Source of the DNA: Treponema sp.
GTDB taxonomy: Bacteria; Spirochaetota; Spirochaetia; Treponematales; Breznakiellaceae
Assembly: GCA_031266775.1 (NCBI GenBank)
Contig: JAISAQ010000053.1
Location: forward strand, 1 to 64,000
Reading direction: 5' to 3'
DNA length: 64,000 nucleotides
Position 1 is the first letter of the stretch. Every line of letters starts with the position of its first letter. The notes under the pieces are model-generated. The model saw nothing but the letters and a program-made list of their open reading frames with translations, searched no databases and was not told the DNA's origin. Positions 34,854-44,377 of this stretch are shown here, one piece after another. Position numbers and translations under genes: made by a program.

Positions 34854-35693
34854 GTGCAGGCCAGGGTAAAAGCGGTAAGTATCGGACAGCTGGTAATTAT
34901 CATTTTTATGGCGGGGATAATGGTGTGCAGTTTTTTTCCTTTTTTGTGGATGATTATGAATTCCTTCCGAACGACAAGCGAATTGTATATGAACCCGCTG
35001 GACATACCCAAAACCTTCGATTTCAGCGTGTTTGCCCGGGCTTGGGGAAAGGCCCATTTTGATTTTGCCATAAGAAATACCGTCTTTCTTACTGTGATTA
35101 CAACGTCTATTATCGTATCACTGTCTTCTTTTGCGGCATACCCGCTTGCCAGGATGCGTTTCAGGGGCCGGGGTTTTCTTTACATGTTCATAATCAGCGG
35201 ACAGATTGTGTCGGCCCAGATCATCCTTATTCCCCTGTTTGTGCTGTTCCGCAACATGCGGCTGCTGGGGAACCTGTGGTCGGTAATTCTCGCGGCGTCC
35301 GCGGGGGGAATTCCCTTTTCAACCCTGCTTTTTGTAAATGCCTTTAAGGAAATACCCAGAGAGATCGACGATTCTACGGAAATAGACGGATGTTCGCGGC
35401 CGCAGTATTTTTTCAAGATCCTGATTCCTCTTACCATGCCGATCTTTGCCAGTGTTATCATCTTTCAGGCGCTGGGTATATGGAACGAGTATCTTCTGTC
35501 GCTTACCTTTCTTAACCGGGCCGATTCCAGGACCGTAACCCTGGAATTGAAAAATTTTTTCGGCGCTTACCAATCCGACTGGCCGGGGGCATTTGCCGCT
35601 CTTTCAATGACGGTTGTACCGGTTCTGGTTCTGTATCTCTTTTTGCAGAAGTATTTTATCAAAGGACTGACCGCCGGAGCGGTTAAAGGATAG
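34854..35693 (+). CDS. Carbohydrate ABC transporter permease, MalG type
   Basis: A 279-aa inner-membrane protein with six membrane segments. The EAA loop that binds the ATPase is visible at about 165-185 (FKEIPREIDDSTEIDGC), with the Glu-Ile-Asp-Gly core. Gene order here is permease, permease, binding protein; in most such operons the binding protein comes first. GTG start with GGAGG at good spacing. The second permease follows after 4 bases. Confidence 0.9.
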   Translation: MQARVKAVSIGQLVIIIFMAGIMVCSFFPFLWMIMNSFRTTSELYMNPLDIPKTFDFSVFARAWGKAHFDFAIRNTVFLTVITTSIIVSLSSFAAYPLARMRFRGRGFLYMFIISGQIVSAQIILIPLFVLFRNMRLLGNLWSVILAASAGGIPFSTLLFVNAFKEIPREIDDSTEIDGCSRPQYFFKILIPLTMPIFASVIIFQALGIWNEYLLSLTFLNRADSRTVTLELKNFFGAYQSDWPGAFAALSMTVVPVLVLYLFLQKYFIKGLTAGAVKG

Positions 35694-35697
35694 CGCG

Positions 35698-36591
35698 ATG
35701 ACCAAACGGAGTTACACCCCCTATCTGTTTATACTTCCTGCTGCGGCAATGCTGATTGTGTTTCTTTATTATCCGGTAGTAGGCGCGCTGGACATTTCCC
35801 TTTACGAATGGAGCGGCATGGGTCCCCGTACATTTGTCGGCTTTGGTAATTATACGAACGCCCTCAAGAGCGCAACCTTCTGGCATTCCCTCAGACTTAC
35901 CTTTTTATGGGTTCTTCTTAGTACGGTAATACTTCCCATAGGAGGCCTTCTTCTGGCCGTGCTGATTGAATACACCACAAAGGCGCGGTTTATGGCGGGT
36001 CTTTCAAGGACCATTCTCTTTATGCCCATGATGATGTCCCTTGTGGCGGTGGGGCTTCTGTGGTCCCTTATCTTTAATCCAACCATGGGTCTTTTAAACG
36101 CCTTTCTTGTAAAGCTGCAGCTTATGAATCCCATGGAGCCCCTGAATTTGCTTGGCAGGGCCAATTCCGCCATTTTTGCCGCTTTTGTGCCCGCCATATG
36201 GCAGTGGTCGGGATTCGGCATGGTGATCACTTCGGCGGCGATGATGAGTATTCCCCAGGAACTGATTGAGGCGGCGGCGGTTGACGGTGCGGGCAAGTTC
36301 AAACAGTTTTTCAGGATCATTCTGCCCCTCCTTATGCCGACGATTTTTACCTGTGCTATGCTTCACCTTATTGGCGGGTTCAAGGCATTCGATCTTATCT
36401 ACACCATGACGGCGGGCGGGCCGGGGGACGCCACCATGGTTTCGGCCCTGTACATGTTCCGTCAGGCGTTTATAGACCACAAATTCGGTTATGCCACCGC
36501 TATAGCGGCGATACTGTTTTTGCTGATTTTCATATTCACCTATGTTTTCAACAAGTTAAACGACCGGGTAAGGGAAAATATCGGTATTTGA
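35698..36591 (+). CDS. Carbohydrate ABC transporter permease, MalF/UgpA type
   Basis: A 297-aa protein with six membrane segments and an EAA loop at about 180-200 (IPQELIEAAAVDGAGKFKQF). It pairs with the MalG-type permease to form the channel. No ABC ATPase is encoded nearby, so a shared MsmK/MalK-type ATPase encoded elsewhere is presumably used. Confidence 0.9.
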   Translation: MTKRSYTPYLFILPAAAMLIVFLYYPVVGALDISLYEWSGMGPRTFVGFGNYTNALKSATFWHSLRLTFLWVLLSTVILPIGGLLLAVLIEYTTKARFMAGLSRTILFMPMMMSLVAVGLLWSLIFNPTMGLLNAFLVKLQLMNPMEPLNLLGRANSAIFAAFVPAIWQWSGFGMVITSAAMMSIPQELIEAAAVDGAGKFKQFFRIILPLLMPTIFTCAMLHLIGGFKAFDLIYTMTAGGPGDATMVSALYMFRQAFIDHKFGYATAIAAILFLLIFIFTYVFNKLNDRVRENIGI

Positions 36592-36652
36592 GGCAAGAAT
36601 CGCGGGTATCCGTGATCACTACCATATAAAATTTTTTATTGGAGGAACGAAA

Positions 36653-37954
36653 ATGAAAAGAATTGGCAGGTTTATGGCGTTACTTTTTGTATTGTGTATA
36701 TGGGCACCTTTGGCCGTATTCGCCGGCGGGAGTTCAGCCTCCTCGGGCAGTCAAAAACCCAAGGTAACAATCTGGTGGGGAACAGTAACCGTTGAGAATA
36801 CTCTAGCCTATGAAGAAGGGATAGCAAGGGCCTTGCCTCAATGCGATGTTGAATGGGTTCGATATCCCGGCGAGGACCTCAAAACTCAGACCCGGTTAGG
36901 TTTTGCTTCCGGGGTCGCGCCGGACGTTACCATGACTAATGTGGGGGAAACCTTTCATGAATACATTGATCAAGGGTATGCGTTAGATATAACCGATGAA
37001 TATTTTAAACGGGGCTGGGACAAACGAACCTATCCGGAATTCCAGGCGGCAAATTCAAAAAACGGCCGGGTGTACGGAATCAGTATTACGGGTATGCACC
37101 TGTGGCAGACCGTGTACTACAATAAAACGAGGCTCGACGCCATGGGGATTAGGATACCCAACAGGATCACGATTGACGATTTTCTGAAAATCGCCGCCCA
37201 GGTAAAATCAAATGGTATGCAGCCTATTGCCTTTGGCGATCGGGACGGATGGCCGGCGATTCTGATGATCGGCGATTATCTTCTGCAGTCCAGCGATCCC
37301 TCTTTGATTGATCGGCTGAACAGCGGCGCGGCCCATTGGGATACCTCCCCCGAAGCGCGGGCGGCGGTTGACGCCATGGTTCGTTTGGCCAAGGGCGGCG
37401 GTCTGGTTCCAGGGTGGGAGTCCCAGGATCAGGTTACGGCGATTCAATCCTTTGCCGGCGGGGTCTGCGCCATGTTGTACAACGGCACCTGGTGGGGAGG
37501 TAACGTTGAGGGCGGCATCAACGGCATACCCTTTGAACTGGGTTCCTTCTCTTTACCCTTAATTAACGCCAATGCGGCCATTAAAGGAACGCAATTTTGG
37601 AGTGATATGGTCATATTTATTAACCCAAAGGCAAAAAATATTCAGGCTGCTTATGATGTGCTGGATTATCTGTCGACCGAAACCTATGCCCGGGAACGGG
37701 CAAAAGATGAAGGTACCTTTACCGGTAATCCGGTGGTTAATCAAACCATCCAGTTGGCTCCCATCTTTATGACCGAGCCCCTTACCATCCAGGCGAATCT
37801 TCCCAAGATGGGATACATGGACCACGCGGTACCAATCCCCACCATTGAGGTTATGAAGGTTGAACTCCAAAAAGCCATGATCGGTACATCAACGGTGGAT
37901 CAGGCCCTGAGAAATATTGAGGCTTCTCACGCCGCCGAACGGGCCAGAAGGTAA
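36653..37954 (+). CDS. ABC transporter solute-binding protein, family 1
   Basis: A 433-aa exported protein. The signal peptide ends at VFAGG without a lipobox cysteine, so it is probably periplasmic. Residues after 35 have the family 1 fold, with KVTIWWG at the start and later WPAILMIGDYLL and AMLYNGTWWGG; many tryptophans and tyrosines fit sugar binding. A hairpin (about 36599-36618) and a strong GGAGG precede the ATG, which may raise its expression above the permeases. The ligand is unknown. Confidence 0.88.
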   Translation: MKRIGRFMALLFVLCIWAPLAVFAGGSSASSGSQKPKVTIWWGTVTVENTLAYEEGIARALPQCDVEWVRYPGEDLKTQTRLGFASGVAPDVTMTNVGETFHEYIDQGYALDITDEYFKRGWDKRTYPEFQAANSKNGRVYGISITGMHLWQTVYYNKTRLDAMGIRIPNRITIDDFLKIAAQVKSNGMQPIAFGDRDGWPAILMIGDYLLQSSDPSLIDRLNSGAAHWDTSPEARAAVDAMVRLAKGGGLVPGWESQDQVTAIQSFAGGVCAMLYNGTWWGGNVEGGINGIPFELGSFSLPLINANAAIKGTQFWSDMVIFINPKAKNIQAAYDVLDYLSTETYARERAKDEGTFTGNPVVNQTIQLAPIFMTEPLTIQANLPKMGYMDHAVPIPTIEVMKVELQKAMIGTSTVDQALRNIEASHAAERARR

Positions 37955-37980
37955 GGCCAACGGTTTTTGAACATGCGGAA

Positions 37981-38040
37981 CCGGTAAAAATTTCCGGGAA
38001 ATTCCACAGGGGGTTTCCCGGAGATTTACGTCTTTACCGG
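37981..38040. repeat. Nested double hairpin between binding-protein and isomerase genes
   Basis: The outer arms CCGGTAAA (37981-37988) and TTTACCGG (38033-38040) enclose perfect inner arms CCGGGAAA (37994-38001) and TTTCCCGG (38014-38021). It follows the binding-protein stop by 26 bases and is followed by another hairpin. Together they may protect the transporter mRNA or reduce read-through to the catabolic genes. Confidence 0.55.
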
Positions 38041-38070
38041 TAATAGTCTTATATTGGATTTTCAAGGGAA

Positions 38071-38102
38071 GCTGTTCCAAAACTTCAGTTTTTGGAACAA
38101 GC
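38071..38102. repeat. TTCA-loop hairpin before the isomerase gene
   Basis: Arms GCTGTTCCAAAAC and GTTTTTGGAACAAGC pair around TTCA. It is the best-formed member of the family in this window, 20 bases ahead of the isomerase start codon. Confidence 0.65.
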
Positions 38103-38122
38103 TCAAGGTACGGGGATTAATC

Positions 38123-39007
38123 ATGATCAGATTCGGCGGGCCGGTTTTTATGGCCGACGAAAAGGCCGCGGGGGCCGGTGAAAGCCACGGGGCACAGGGA
38201 GACCCGGTTCTCTTGGCGCGGAAGCATAAGGAAAAGGGCTTTACCGCGGCCTATGTGCCCAAAATAGACATCAACGACGCGGCCATGATCAGGGCAACCA
38301 GGGAAGCCTTTGAAAAAGAAGGGATCATTCTGGCCGAGGCCGGTTATTGGGATAACATCATGGATACCAATGCCGAAACTAGGGCTTTTCACCGCCGGCG
38401 CCAGCTTGAGGCGCTTGCCCTGGCGGAAGAACTTGGGGCTCTGTGTTCCCTTAATATCTTTGGTTCCTATTGCCACGGGAACGGGAATTCCCGGCATGAG
38501 GCCCTAAACTTTTCGGACGAGGCCTTTGAGGACGCCGTGGACATGGCCCGGTATTTTATTGATGCTGTAAAACCCAAGACAGCTTTTTTTACATACGAGA
38601 TATTTCCCTTTGATATTACCGATACGGCGGAAAACGTTGAACGGCTTATCAAGGCCGTTGACCGCAGACAGTTCGGCGCCCACCTGGATTTGGTTAACCT
38701 TATCAATTGTCCCAGGGCGTATTTTGCTTCCGGGGACATCGCCAGGGAATGTGTGCGCCGTTTTGGGGACAAGATCATCTCCTGTCATGTAAAGGACATC
38801 AAAATGAAGGAGCCTTCTATCAGTGTTATCTTGGAAGAAGTGCCCATGGGACAGGGGAATATCGATCTTAAAGCTTTTATGCGTCAGATTGAAGGGCTTT
38901 CCCGGCCTGTCCCTTTTATGATGGAGCATTTAAACAGCGAAGCCCAGTACGATGCCGCGGCGGAATATATCCGCAAAACCGGCAGGGAACTGGGCATTGA
39001 ATTATAA
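38123..39007 (+). CDS. TIM-barrel sugar isomerase/epimerase
   Basis: A 294-aa protein of the xylose isomerase-like TIM barrel superfamily. Metal-ligand positions are suggested by YEIFPFD, HLDLVN, SCHVKDIKM and MMEHLNS, an E-D-H-E pattern. I start it at ATG 38123, 6 bases after GGGGA; the frame upstream runs through the hairpin. It follows the binding protein in the same orientation. Substrate unknown. Confidence 0.75.
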   Translation: MIRFGGPVFMADEKAAGAGESHGAQGDPVLLARKHKEKGFTAAYVPKIDINDAAMIRATREAFEKEGIILAEAGYWDNIMDTNAETRAFHRRRQLEALALAEELGALCSLNIFGSYCHGNGNSRHEALNFSDEAFEDAVDMARYFIDAVKPKTAFFTYEIFPFDITDTAENVERLIKAVDRRQFGAHLDLVNLINCPRAYFASGDIARECVRRFGDKIISCHVKDIKMKEPSISVILEEVPMGQGNIDLKAFMRQIEGLSRPVPFMMEHLNSEAQYDAAAEYIRKTGRELGIEL

Positions 39008-39018
39008 GGAAAATTAGT

Positions 39019-40122
39019 ATGAAACACACCGTAGTGGTAGCGGGATTGGGAAACCGGGGCAAAATTCACGTAAAGGGAATTTTGGAAAACCCCGGCAGGT
39101 TTGAACTTTTAGGCGTCTACGATCCTTCAGCGGAAGCGGTGAAAAAAACCGTCGAGCGCTTTAATATCACCTGTCCGGTTTTTTCTTCCGCTGAGGAAAT
39201 GCTGGTGAAAACCAAACCCGGCATATTCGTATTTGTTACCCACCCTGAAATCCGCATGGAGTACATTAAGCTGGGCATCAAACACAAGGTAAAGGGCATT
39301 TCCTTCGAGAAGCCCATGGCGGTTTCCCTTGCGGACGCCAGGGAAATAACCTCCCTTTGCCATGAGAACGGTATAAAGGCCATTGTCAGCCATCAGCAAA
39401 AATACATGAAGCAGATGCAGCAGATGTACGCCTGCGTACGGTCGGGAATTATCGGCGAGCCCGAACTGATCCGGATATTTATGCGCCCTTGGGCTTCCCA
39501 ATTGGGCACCCACTTTGTGGATTATGCTCTGTGGGCGAACGGCGGCGTTGGCGCCGAATGGGTTGTCGGACACGCCCATGGCCGGGTCAAGCTGACCGAC
39601 GATCATCCTTCCCCGGATTACCTTTTCGGTGAAGCCCGGCTCAAAAACGGGGCTACGCTGATCATCGAGAGCGGCTACCTTGCGCCCTTCACCATGAGCG
39701 ATGAGGAATTCTGGTGCAACAACCGGCTTACCGTGTACGGCCCGCACGGTTATGCCTGGGCGGAGACCAATGGCCGTTGCGCTGTTTTTTCCCCGGAGAC
39801 AAAGGGAAAGGTCGAACTATATCAATACCCCAAATTTTGGGAGCAGCAGGAAGATACCCAGACGCCTTACTACACCGAATACGCGGACTGGATGGATGAT
39901 GACGGCAAACAGCATTCCTGCAATATTGACATAAGCCTTGGCGGTTTTGAGATTATCGAAGGGCTTTACAAAAGTGCTCTGGAAAATACCCGCGTCGATA
40001 TTCCCCTGGAGGGCGGGGCGCCTGACGCCATTGCCGAACTAAAGAGAATACTGCCTGAACAATCTTATCCCGAAGGGTTCAAAGACGGCGGCTTTTATAA
40101 AAACGGGCTTCAGGTAAAGTAA
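39019..40122 (+). CDS. Gfo/Idh/MocA family oxidoreductase
   Basis: A 367-aa NAD(P)-dependent sugar or polyol dehydrogenase. The Rossmann fingerprint is near the start (VVVAGLGNRGKIH), the EKP motif of the family is clear (SFEKPMAV, about 96-103), and the SHQQKYM segment and a histidine in GTHFVDYAL fit the substrate site. It lies 11 bases after the isomerase. The two could interconvert keto and hydroxyl forms of a sugar, as in inositol and rare-sugar pathways. Confidence 0.85.
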   Translation: MKHTVVVAGLGNRGKIHVKGILENPGRFELLGVYDPSAEAVKKTVERFNITCPVFSSAEEMLVKTKPGIFVFVTHPEIRMEYIKLGIKHKVKGISFEKPMAVSLADAREITSLCHENGIKAIVSHQQKYMKQMQQMYACVRSGIIGEPELIRIFMRPWASQLGTHFVDYALWANGGVGAEWVVGHAHGRVKLTDDHPSPDYLFGEARLKNGATLIIESGYLAPFTMSDEEFWCNNRLTVYGPHGYAWAETNGRCAVFSPETKGKVELYQYPKFWEQQEDTQTPYYTEYADWMDDDGKQHSCNIDISLGGFEIIEGLYKSALENTRVDIPLEGGAPDAIAELKRILPEQSYPEGFKDGGFYKNGLQVK

Positions 40123-40171
40123 GCTCAAGACACTACACGCAAGCGTTTAATTTTGCGTTTGGAGGAACGCC

Positions 40172-41422
40172 ATGACAACAAATGAAAAGAAACAGCTGAT
40201 TCAGGGGGAACTGCGAAAGAACGACGGCGTTCTGCGTTTTGCTCCGTGCTGGGTTGCGCGTAATTTTATGCAGCCCGGCCGCAGGCTTAAACTTGATCCC
40301 CGCGATTACTACGCTTACGGAGGCGCCAAGGGCGGCATTGACGAGCGCTGGTTTGCTTCCACTACCCCGGCCGATAACGCGGAATTTACCATTGAAAACG
40401 AAGGTTTGAGTTTTGTTGTGGTACACACCCCAGGCGGCGTGGAAAAAATTCTTTTCAGGGAAATTATTGACAGCATGGGGGACGAAATCATCGGCGAACG
40501 GATGATGAACAAATACGGCCGCTGGATGATGTTCTCCAAGTTTTTTGACAACATGGGCCCCATTGCCCATCACGTTCATTTAAAGGATGAGCACGCCGCC
40601 AGGGTCAACATGCTTGGCAAGCCCGAAGGCTATTATTTCCCGCCCCAGCAGAACAATGTGTATAACAATTTTCCCCATACCTACTTCGGCCTTAATCCGG
40701 GGGTTACAAAGGATGATGTTATCCGGTGTCTTAGAGAATGGGCGGACAGGGGAGACAATAACATTCTGGATCTGGCCCGGGCGTACCGGCTTGAAATAGG
40801 CACCGGGTGGGATGTGCCTCCCGGCGTGCTGCATGCGCCGGGTTCCCTTCTTACCTATGAGCCGCAGCGGGCCAGTGACGTGTCGATCTTCTTTCAGTCA
40901 CAGGTAGAAGGCCGCTACAACAGCCGGGACACCTTGGTAAAGGATGTTCCCAAAGACAGGCATTACGACTATGAATACCTTTTCAGCATACTGGACTGGG
41001 ATCTCAACGTCGATCCGAATTTCAAGGAGAATCGCTTCCTCAGGCCCGTACCGGCAGAGGATGAAAAGACAATGGCCGAAAAGGGCTTCAGCGAAAAATG
41101 GGTGGTGTATGGCTGCGGGGATTTCTGCGCCAAAGAGCTGACGGTTTTTCCGGGAAGGAGTGTTGTCATTACCGATGCCCAAGCCTACGGCCTTATCATG
41201 ATGCAGGGCCACGGAACTCTCAATAAGGTTAGCATAGAAACCCCCGTCATGATACGGTTCGGGGATCTTACCTCGGATGAGATGTTTGTTACCGAAGAGG
41301 CCGCAAAGAAGGGTGTAACGATTATCAACGGCAGTGATTACGAGAATATCGTCATGCTTAAGCATTTTGGCCCGGAGAACCCGGACGCGGCCCGTCTTGT
41401 AAAGGAAAATCGTCATGAATAA
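40172..41422 (+). CDS. Cupin-type protein resembling class I mannose-6-phosphate isomerase
   Basis: A 416-aa protein with cupin-like signatures. Metal ligands are suggested by HHVHLKDEHAA (about 130-140) and by DVPPGVLHAPGSLLTYEPQ (about 211-229), the latter much like the phosphomannose isomerase active site. The overall sequence is otherwise unlike ManA. A hairpin (about 40137-40160) and GGAGG precede the ATG. It overlaps the next gene by 8 bases. Confidence 0.6.
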   Translation: MTTNEKKQLIQGELRKNDGVLRFAPCWVARNFMQPGRRLKLDPRDYYAYGGAKGGIDERWFASTTPADNAEFTIENEGLSFVVVHTPGGVEKILFREIIDSMGDEIIGERMMNKYGRWMMFSKFFDNMGPIAHHVHLKDEHAARVNMLGKPEGYYFPPQQNNVYNNFPHTYFGLNPGVTKDDVIRCLREWADRGDNNILDLARAYRLEIGTGWDVPPGVLHAPGSLLTYEPQRASDVSIFFQSQVEGRYNSRDTLVKDVPKDRHYDYEYLFSILDWDLNVDPNFKENRFLRPVPAEDEKTMAEKGFSEKWVVYGCGDFCAKELTVFPGRSVVITDAQAYGLIMMQGHGTLNKVSIETPVMIRFGDLTSDEMFVTEEAAKKGVTIINGSDYENIVMLKHFGPENPDAARLVKENRHE

Positions 41423-43469
41423 CCCCAACTGGCACAAAAAAAACTACCGCAGAAACCTTGTGGATATGCATATTAACGCGCAGGATCCGGAATTTATGAC
41501 CAAATTCGATCCCAAAGCGTATGTGGACTGCATGATATCCGCCAACGTAAGCTGCTGCATGGTCTATGCCAATTCCCACGCGGGGTACGCCTACTGGCCC
41601 GCCCCGGACGGCAACCAGCATCCGGGCATTGCCGGAAGGGATGTCTTTGGTGAAATAACGGAACTCTGCCATAAAAACAACATTGACGTTATCGCCTATT
41701 ACACGCTTGTCTACGACAACTGGGCTTACAGCCGGGACCCCGCCTGGCGGGTTGTCAGGGCCGACGGAATTTCGGACAGGGAATGCGGAGATCGTACCGG
41801 GCGCTACGGCCATACCTGTCCCAACTCGGAAGGCTACCGGGAATTCACCAAAAAACAGGTAACCGATCTTGTTACAAAACACGATTTTGAAAGTATCTTC
41901 TTCGATATGACTTTTTGGCCGCATGTCTGTTACTGCGACAACTGCAAGCGCCGTTATGAAAAGGAAACAGGCGGGATCATGCCCCGGATCATCAACTGGC
42001 AGGACCCCGTATGGAACGCGTTTCAGGCAAAGCGGGAAGAATGGCTTAACGAATTTGCCTTTTACTGCACGAACCTGGTCAAATCCGTCAAACCCGGCGT
42101 TACGGTGAACCATCAGTATTCGCTTATTACCCAAAACTGGGTACGAGGTGTTACCGAAGATCATACCGATCCCTGCGACTATGTAGGCGGCGATTTTTAC
42201 GCCGGTCCCACCGAGCAGGGGCTTGTCTGCAAGCTCTTTAATTCACTTGCCGGAAGTTTTGAATTTCATACCTCCCGCTGTCTTGACCTCCGGGATCACA
42301 CAACCTCCAAAACAGCGGAGCACCTCAAACTTCAGTCCTGCATTGCCTTGGCCCATAACGGCGCTTTCCTTTTTATAGACGCCGTTGATCCCGAAGGAAC
42401 CATGAACCCGGATTTCTATACGCAGATGGGGGTTATCCTGGATGAATTCAGGGAATATGAACCATATTTGGGGGGAACAATCGTCGCCGACGCCGCCATT
42501 CTCTTTGACATGTGGTCCAAATTTGATCCGCGCGATTCCGGGAAGAGCGTCCTTGATCCCACAGCCGCCGTCAGAATGCCGCATCTTGACGCGGTGGTAA
42601 GCGCGGCGCGCGCCCTTAAGGAAAAGCACATTCCCTATACGGTCATAGGCCGTCGGAATCTGAAAAACGCCGCCGGCAGGTACCGGCTTATTGTGCTGCC
42701 CGACATTCTCCGCCTTTCCGATGAAACGGCCGGGGACATCAGGGCCTTTGTAGAGGCAGGCGGCCGGGTTTACGCCTCGGGCCGTACCGGGCTTTCCAAT
42801 CTTGCCGATGTTTTCGGCATAGAGCCGCTGGGTGAAACGGAACAGCAGTTCACCTACATGGCGCCCGCCGCCGAAGGCCGGCGTTATTTTGCCGGCTCCA
42901 GCTCCCGGTATCCTCTGGCTATCCACGGCGCGCAGCAGATTGTAAAGGCCATGCCCGGCGCCCGTGTGCTGGCCTTCCTTGCCCTTCCCTGGACCAAAAG
43001 CACCTCGTCCGCGCATTTTGCTTCGATACATTCGGACCCGCCGGGACCCGTGACGGATAATCCCGCCATGATCTGCAATAGTTTCGGCAGGGGAAAGGTC
43101 ATTTGGGCGGCGGGGCCCATTGAAGCCCACAACCAGGGCGCTCAGGACCGGGTGTTTACCGCCTGCGCCGATGATCTTCTGGATCACGCCTGCTCGGTGG
43201 TTTTTGAGGCGCCGCCCTCGGTTGAGGCGGTTTGTTTTGCCCAGGAAGACGGGATCATCGTCAGCGTGCTTACCACCCAGACGACTCTGCCGCCTGTGAC
43301 GGCTCACGGCCTTCGCATGACAGTTGATCTCAAGGGAAGATCGTGCGAAAAGATCGTGCTGCTTCCAAAGCAGGCCGGAATCCAGTATACTGAATCGGGC
43401 GGCAGGGTGTGTTTTAATATGCCTCCGCTGGAACTGTTTCATATGTTTAAAGTTTGTTTCAGGAAATAA
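41415..43469 (+). CDS. Putative glycoside hydrolase (GHL6-like barrel plus GH42-type trimerisation-like domain)
   Basis: A 684-aa protein without signal peptide. The N-terminal 350 residues form a barrel with YYTLVYDNWAY, SIFFDMTFWPHVCYCDNC (two cysteines, as in GHL6-type and GH29/GH42-like proteins) and VNHQYS. Residues about 400-480 resemble the GH42 trimerisation domain (IVLPDILRLSDETAGDIR, FVEAGGRVYASG). It probably cleaves an imported glycoside in the cytoplasm; the catalytic pair cannot be assigned. Its start overlaps the cupin gene by 8 bases. Confidence 0.7.
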   Translation: MNNPNWHKKNYRRNLVDMHINAQDPEFMTKFDPKAYVDCMISANVSCCMVYANSHAGYAYWPAPDGNQHPGIAGRDVFGEITELCHKNNIDVIAYYTLVYDNWAYSRDPAWRVVRADGISDRECGDRTGRYGHTCPNSEGYREFTKKQVTDLVTKHDFESIFFDMTFWPHVCYCDNCKRRYEKETGGIMPRIINWQDPVWNAFQAKREEWLNEFAFYCTNLVKSVKPGVTVNHQYSLITQNWVRGVTEDHTDPCDYVGGDFYAGPTEQGLVCKLFNSLAGSFEFHTSRCLDLRDHTTSKTAEHLKLQSCIALAHNGAFLFIDAVDPEGTMNPDFYTQMGVILDEFREYEPYLGGTIVADAAILFDMWSKFDPRDSGKSVLDPTAAVRMPHLDAVVSAARALKEKHIPYTVIGRRNLKNAAGRYRLIVLPDILRLSDETAGDIRAFVEAGGRVYASGRTGLSNLADVFGIEPLGETEQQFTYMAPAAEGRRYFAGSSSRYPLAIHGAQQIVKAMPGARVLAFLALPWTKSTSSAHFASIHSDPPGPVTDNPAMICNSFGRGKVIWAAGPIEAHNQGAQDRVFTACADDLLDHACSVVFEAPPSVEAVCFAQEDGIIVSVLTTQTTLPPVTAHGLRMTVDLKGRSCEKIVLLPKQAGIQYTESGGRVCFNMPPLELFHMFKVCFRK

Positions 43470-43470
43470 T

Positions 43471-44367
43471 ATGAGCTACCGTTTGGGCATTAATCTGGGT
43501 TTCGCGGTTAACAAGTACACGGAGCCCGAGGTCTGGTCCCGCATAGTCAGGGAAGATCTGGGGCTTTGTTATGTGCAGTTTGTGGCTGATCTTCTTAACC
43601 CCTTCTGGCCGGGGGAATATATTGACGATCAGCTGCGGCGCATCAGGTCCGCCGTTAAAGAGTACGGCATCACCGTGGAAAGTCTTTTCACAGGCGCCTT
43701 TACCAGGGTGAACCATCTAATGAATCCCGATGAAGCGGCGCGGAAATTCTGGTTTGACTGGTTTAAGCGTTTTCTGGATATGGGCCGTTCCCTTGGGGCA
43801 AAAAACGCCGGTTCCCATTTCGGGATCATGACCTTTGACACGTACAATGATCCCCAGAAGAGAAAATTCATTCTGGACGAGGCGGTCAGGAGCTGGCAGG
43901 AACTCAGCTTCTACGCGGAGGATCTGGGTTACGACTGCCTTATCTTTGAGCCCATGAGCGTCCCCAGGGAAATGGCGAATACCATTGAGGAAACGCGGGA
44001 GCTTCTTGATGCGGTTAACGCCCGGTGCGGCGTGCCGCTTAAGGTGTGCCTTGATGTTGGACATGCCCCCCATCCTTCACAGCGCGATCCCTATTCCTGG
44101 ATAGAAGCGCTGGCGGCCCGGTCGCCGGTTATTCATCTGCAGCAGACCGTGCTGCACAAGTCGAATCACGCGCCTTTTACCGCCGGGACAAACAAGACCG
44201 GCATCATCACGCGGGAAAAGGTAATGGACGCGGTGAGGAAGTCAGGATGTACCGATGCGCTTTTTGCCTTTGAAATCAGCCACCGGGAACACCGGGATAC
44301 GGATTCCTGTATCATCGAAGATCTAAAAGAAAGCGCCGCGTATTTCCGCCCGGTGATTCCCGAATAG
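43471..44367 (+). CDS. TIM-barrel epimerase/isomerase resembling tetrulose-phosphate epimerases
   Basis: A 298-aa xylose isomerase-like protein. It opens with YRLGINLGFAVNKYTEPEVW and VREDLGLCYVQFVADLLNPFWP, which resembles the erythritol-pathway D-/L-erythrulose phosphate epimerases (EryC/LerI group) as I recall them. Later motifs are LIFEPMS, CLDVGHAP, HLQQTV and FEISH, giving E-D-H-E metal ligands. AGGAAATAATATG gives the start at 43471, one base after the previous stop. This similarity is the best hint at tetrose- or polyol-type metabolism. Confidence 0.72.
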   Translation: MSYRLGINLGFAVNKYTEPEVWSRIVREDLGLCYVQFVADLLNPFWPGEYIDDQLRRIRSAVKEYGITVESLFTGAFTRVNHLMNPDEAARKFWFDWFKRFLDMGRSLGAKNAGSHFGIMTFDTYNDPQKRKFILDEAVRSWQELSFYAEDLGYDCLIFEPMSVPREMANTIEETRELLDAVNARCGVPLKVCLDVGHAPHPSQRDPYSWIEALAARSPVIHLQQTVLHKSNHAPFTAGTNKTGIITREKVMDAVRKSGCTDALFAFEISHREHRDTDSCIIEDLKESAAYFRPVIPE

Positions 44368-44377
44368 GCGGTCGCCG

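Noticed and set aside
42243..43442. 399-codon open frame antisense to the GHL6-like gene
   Set aside because: Shadow frame; the plus-strand protein has recognisable domains and 8-base and 1-base junctions with its neighbours.
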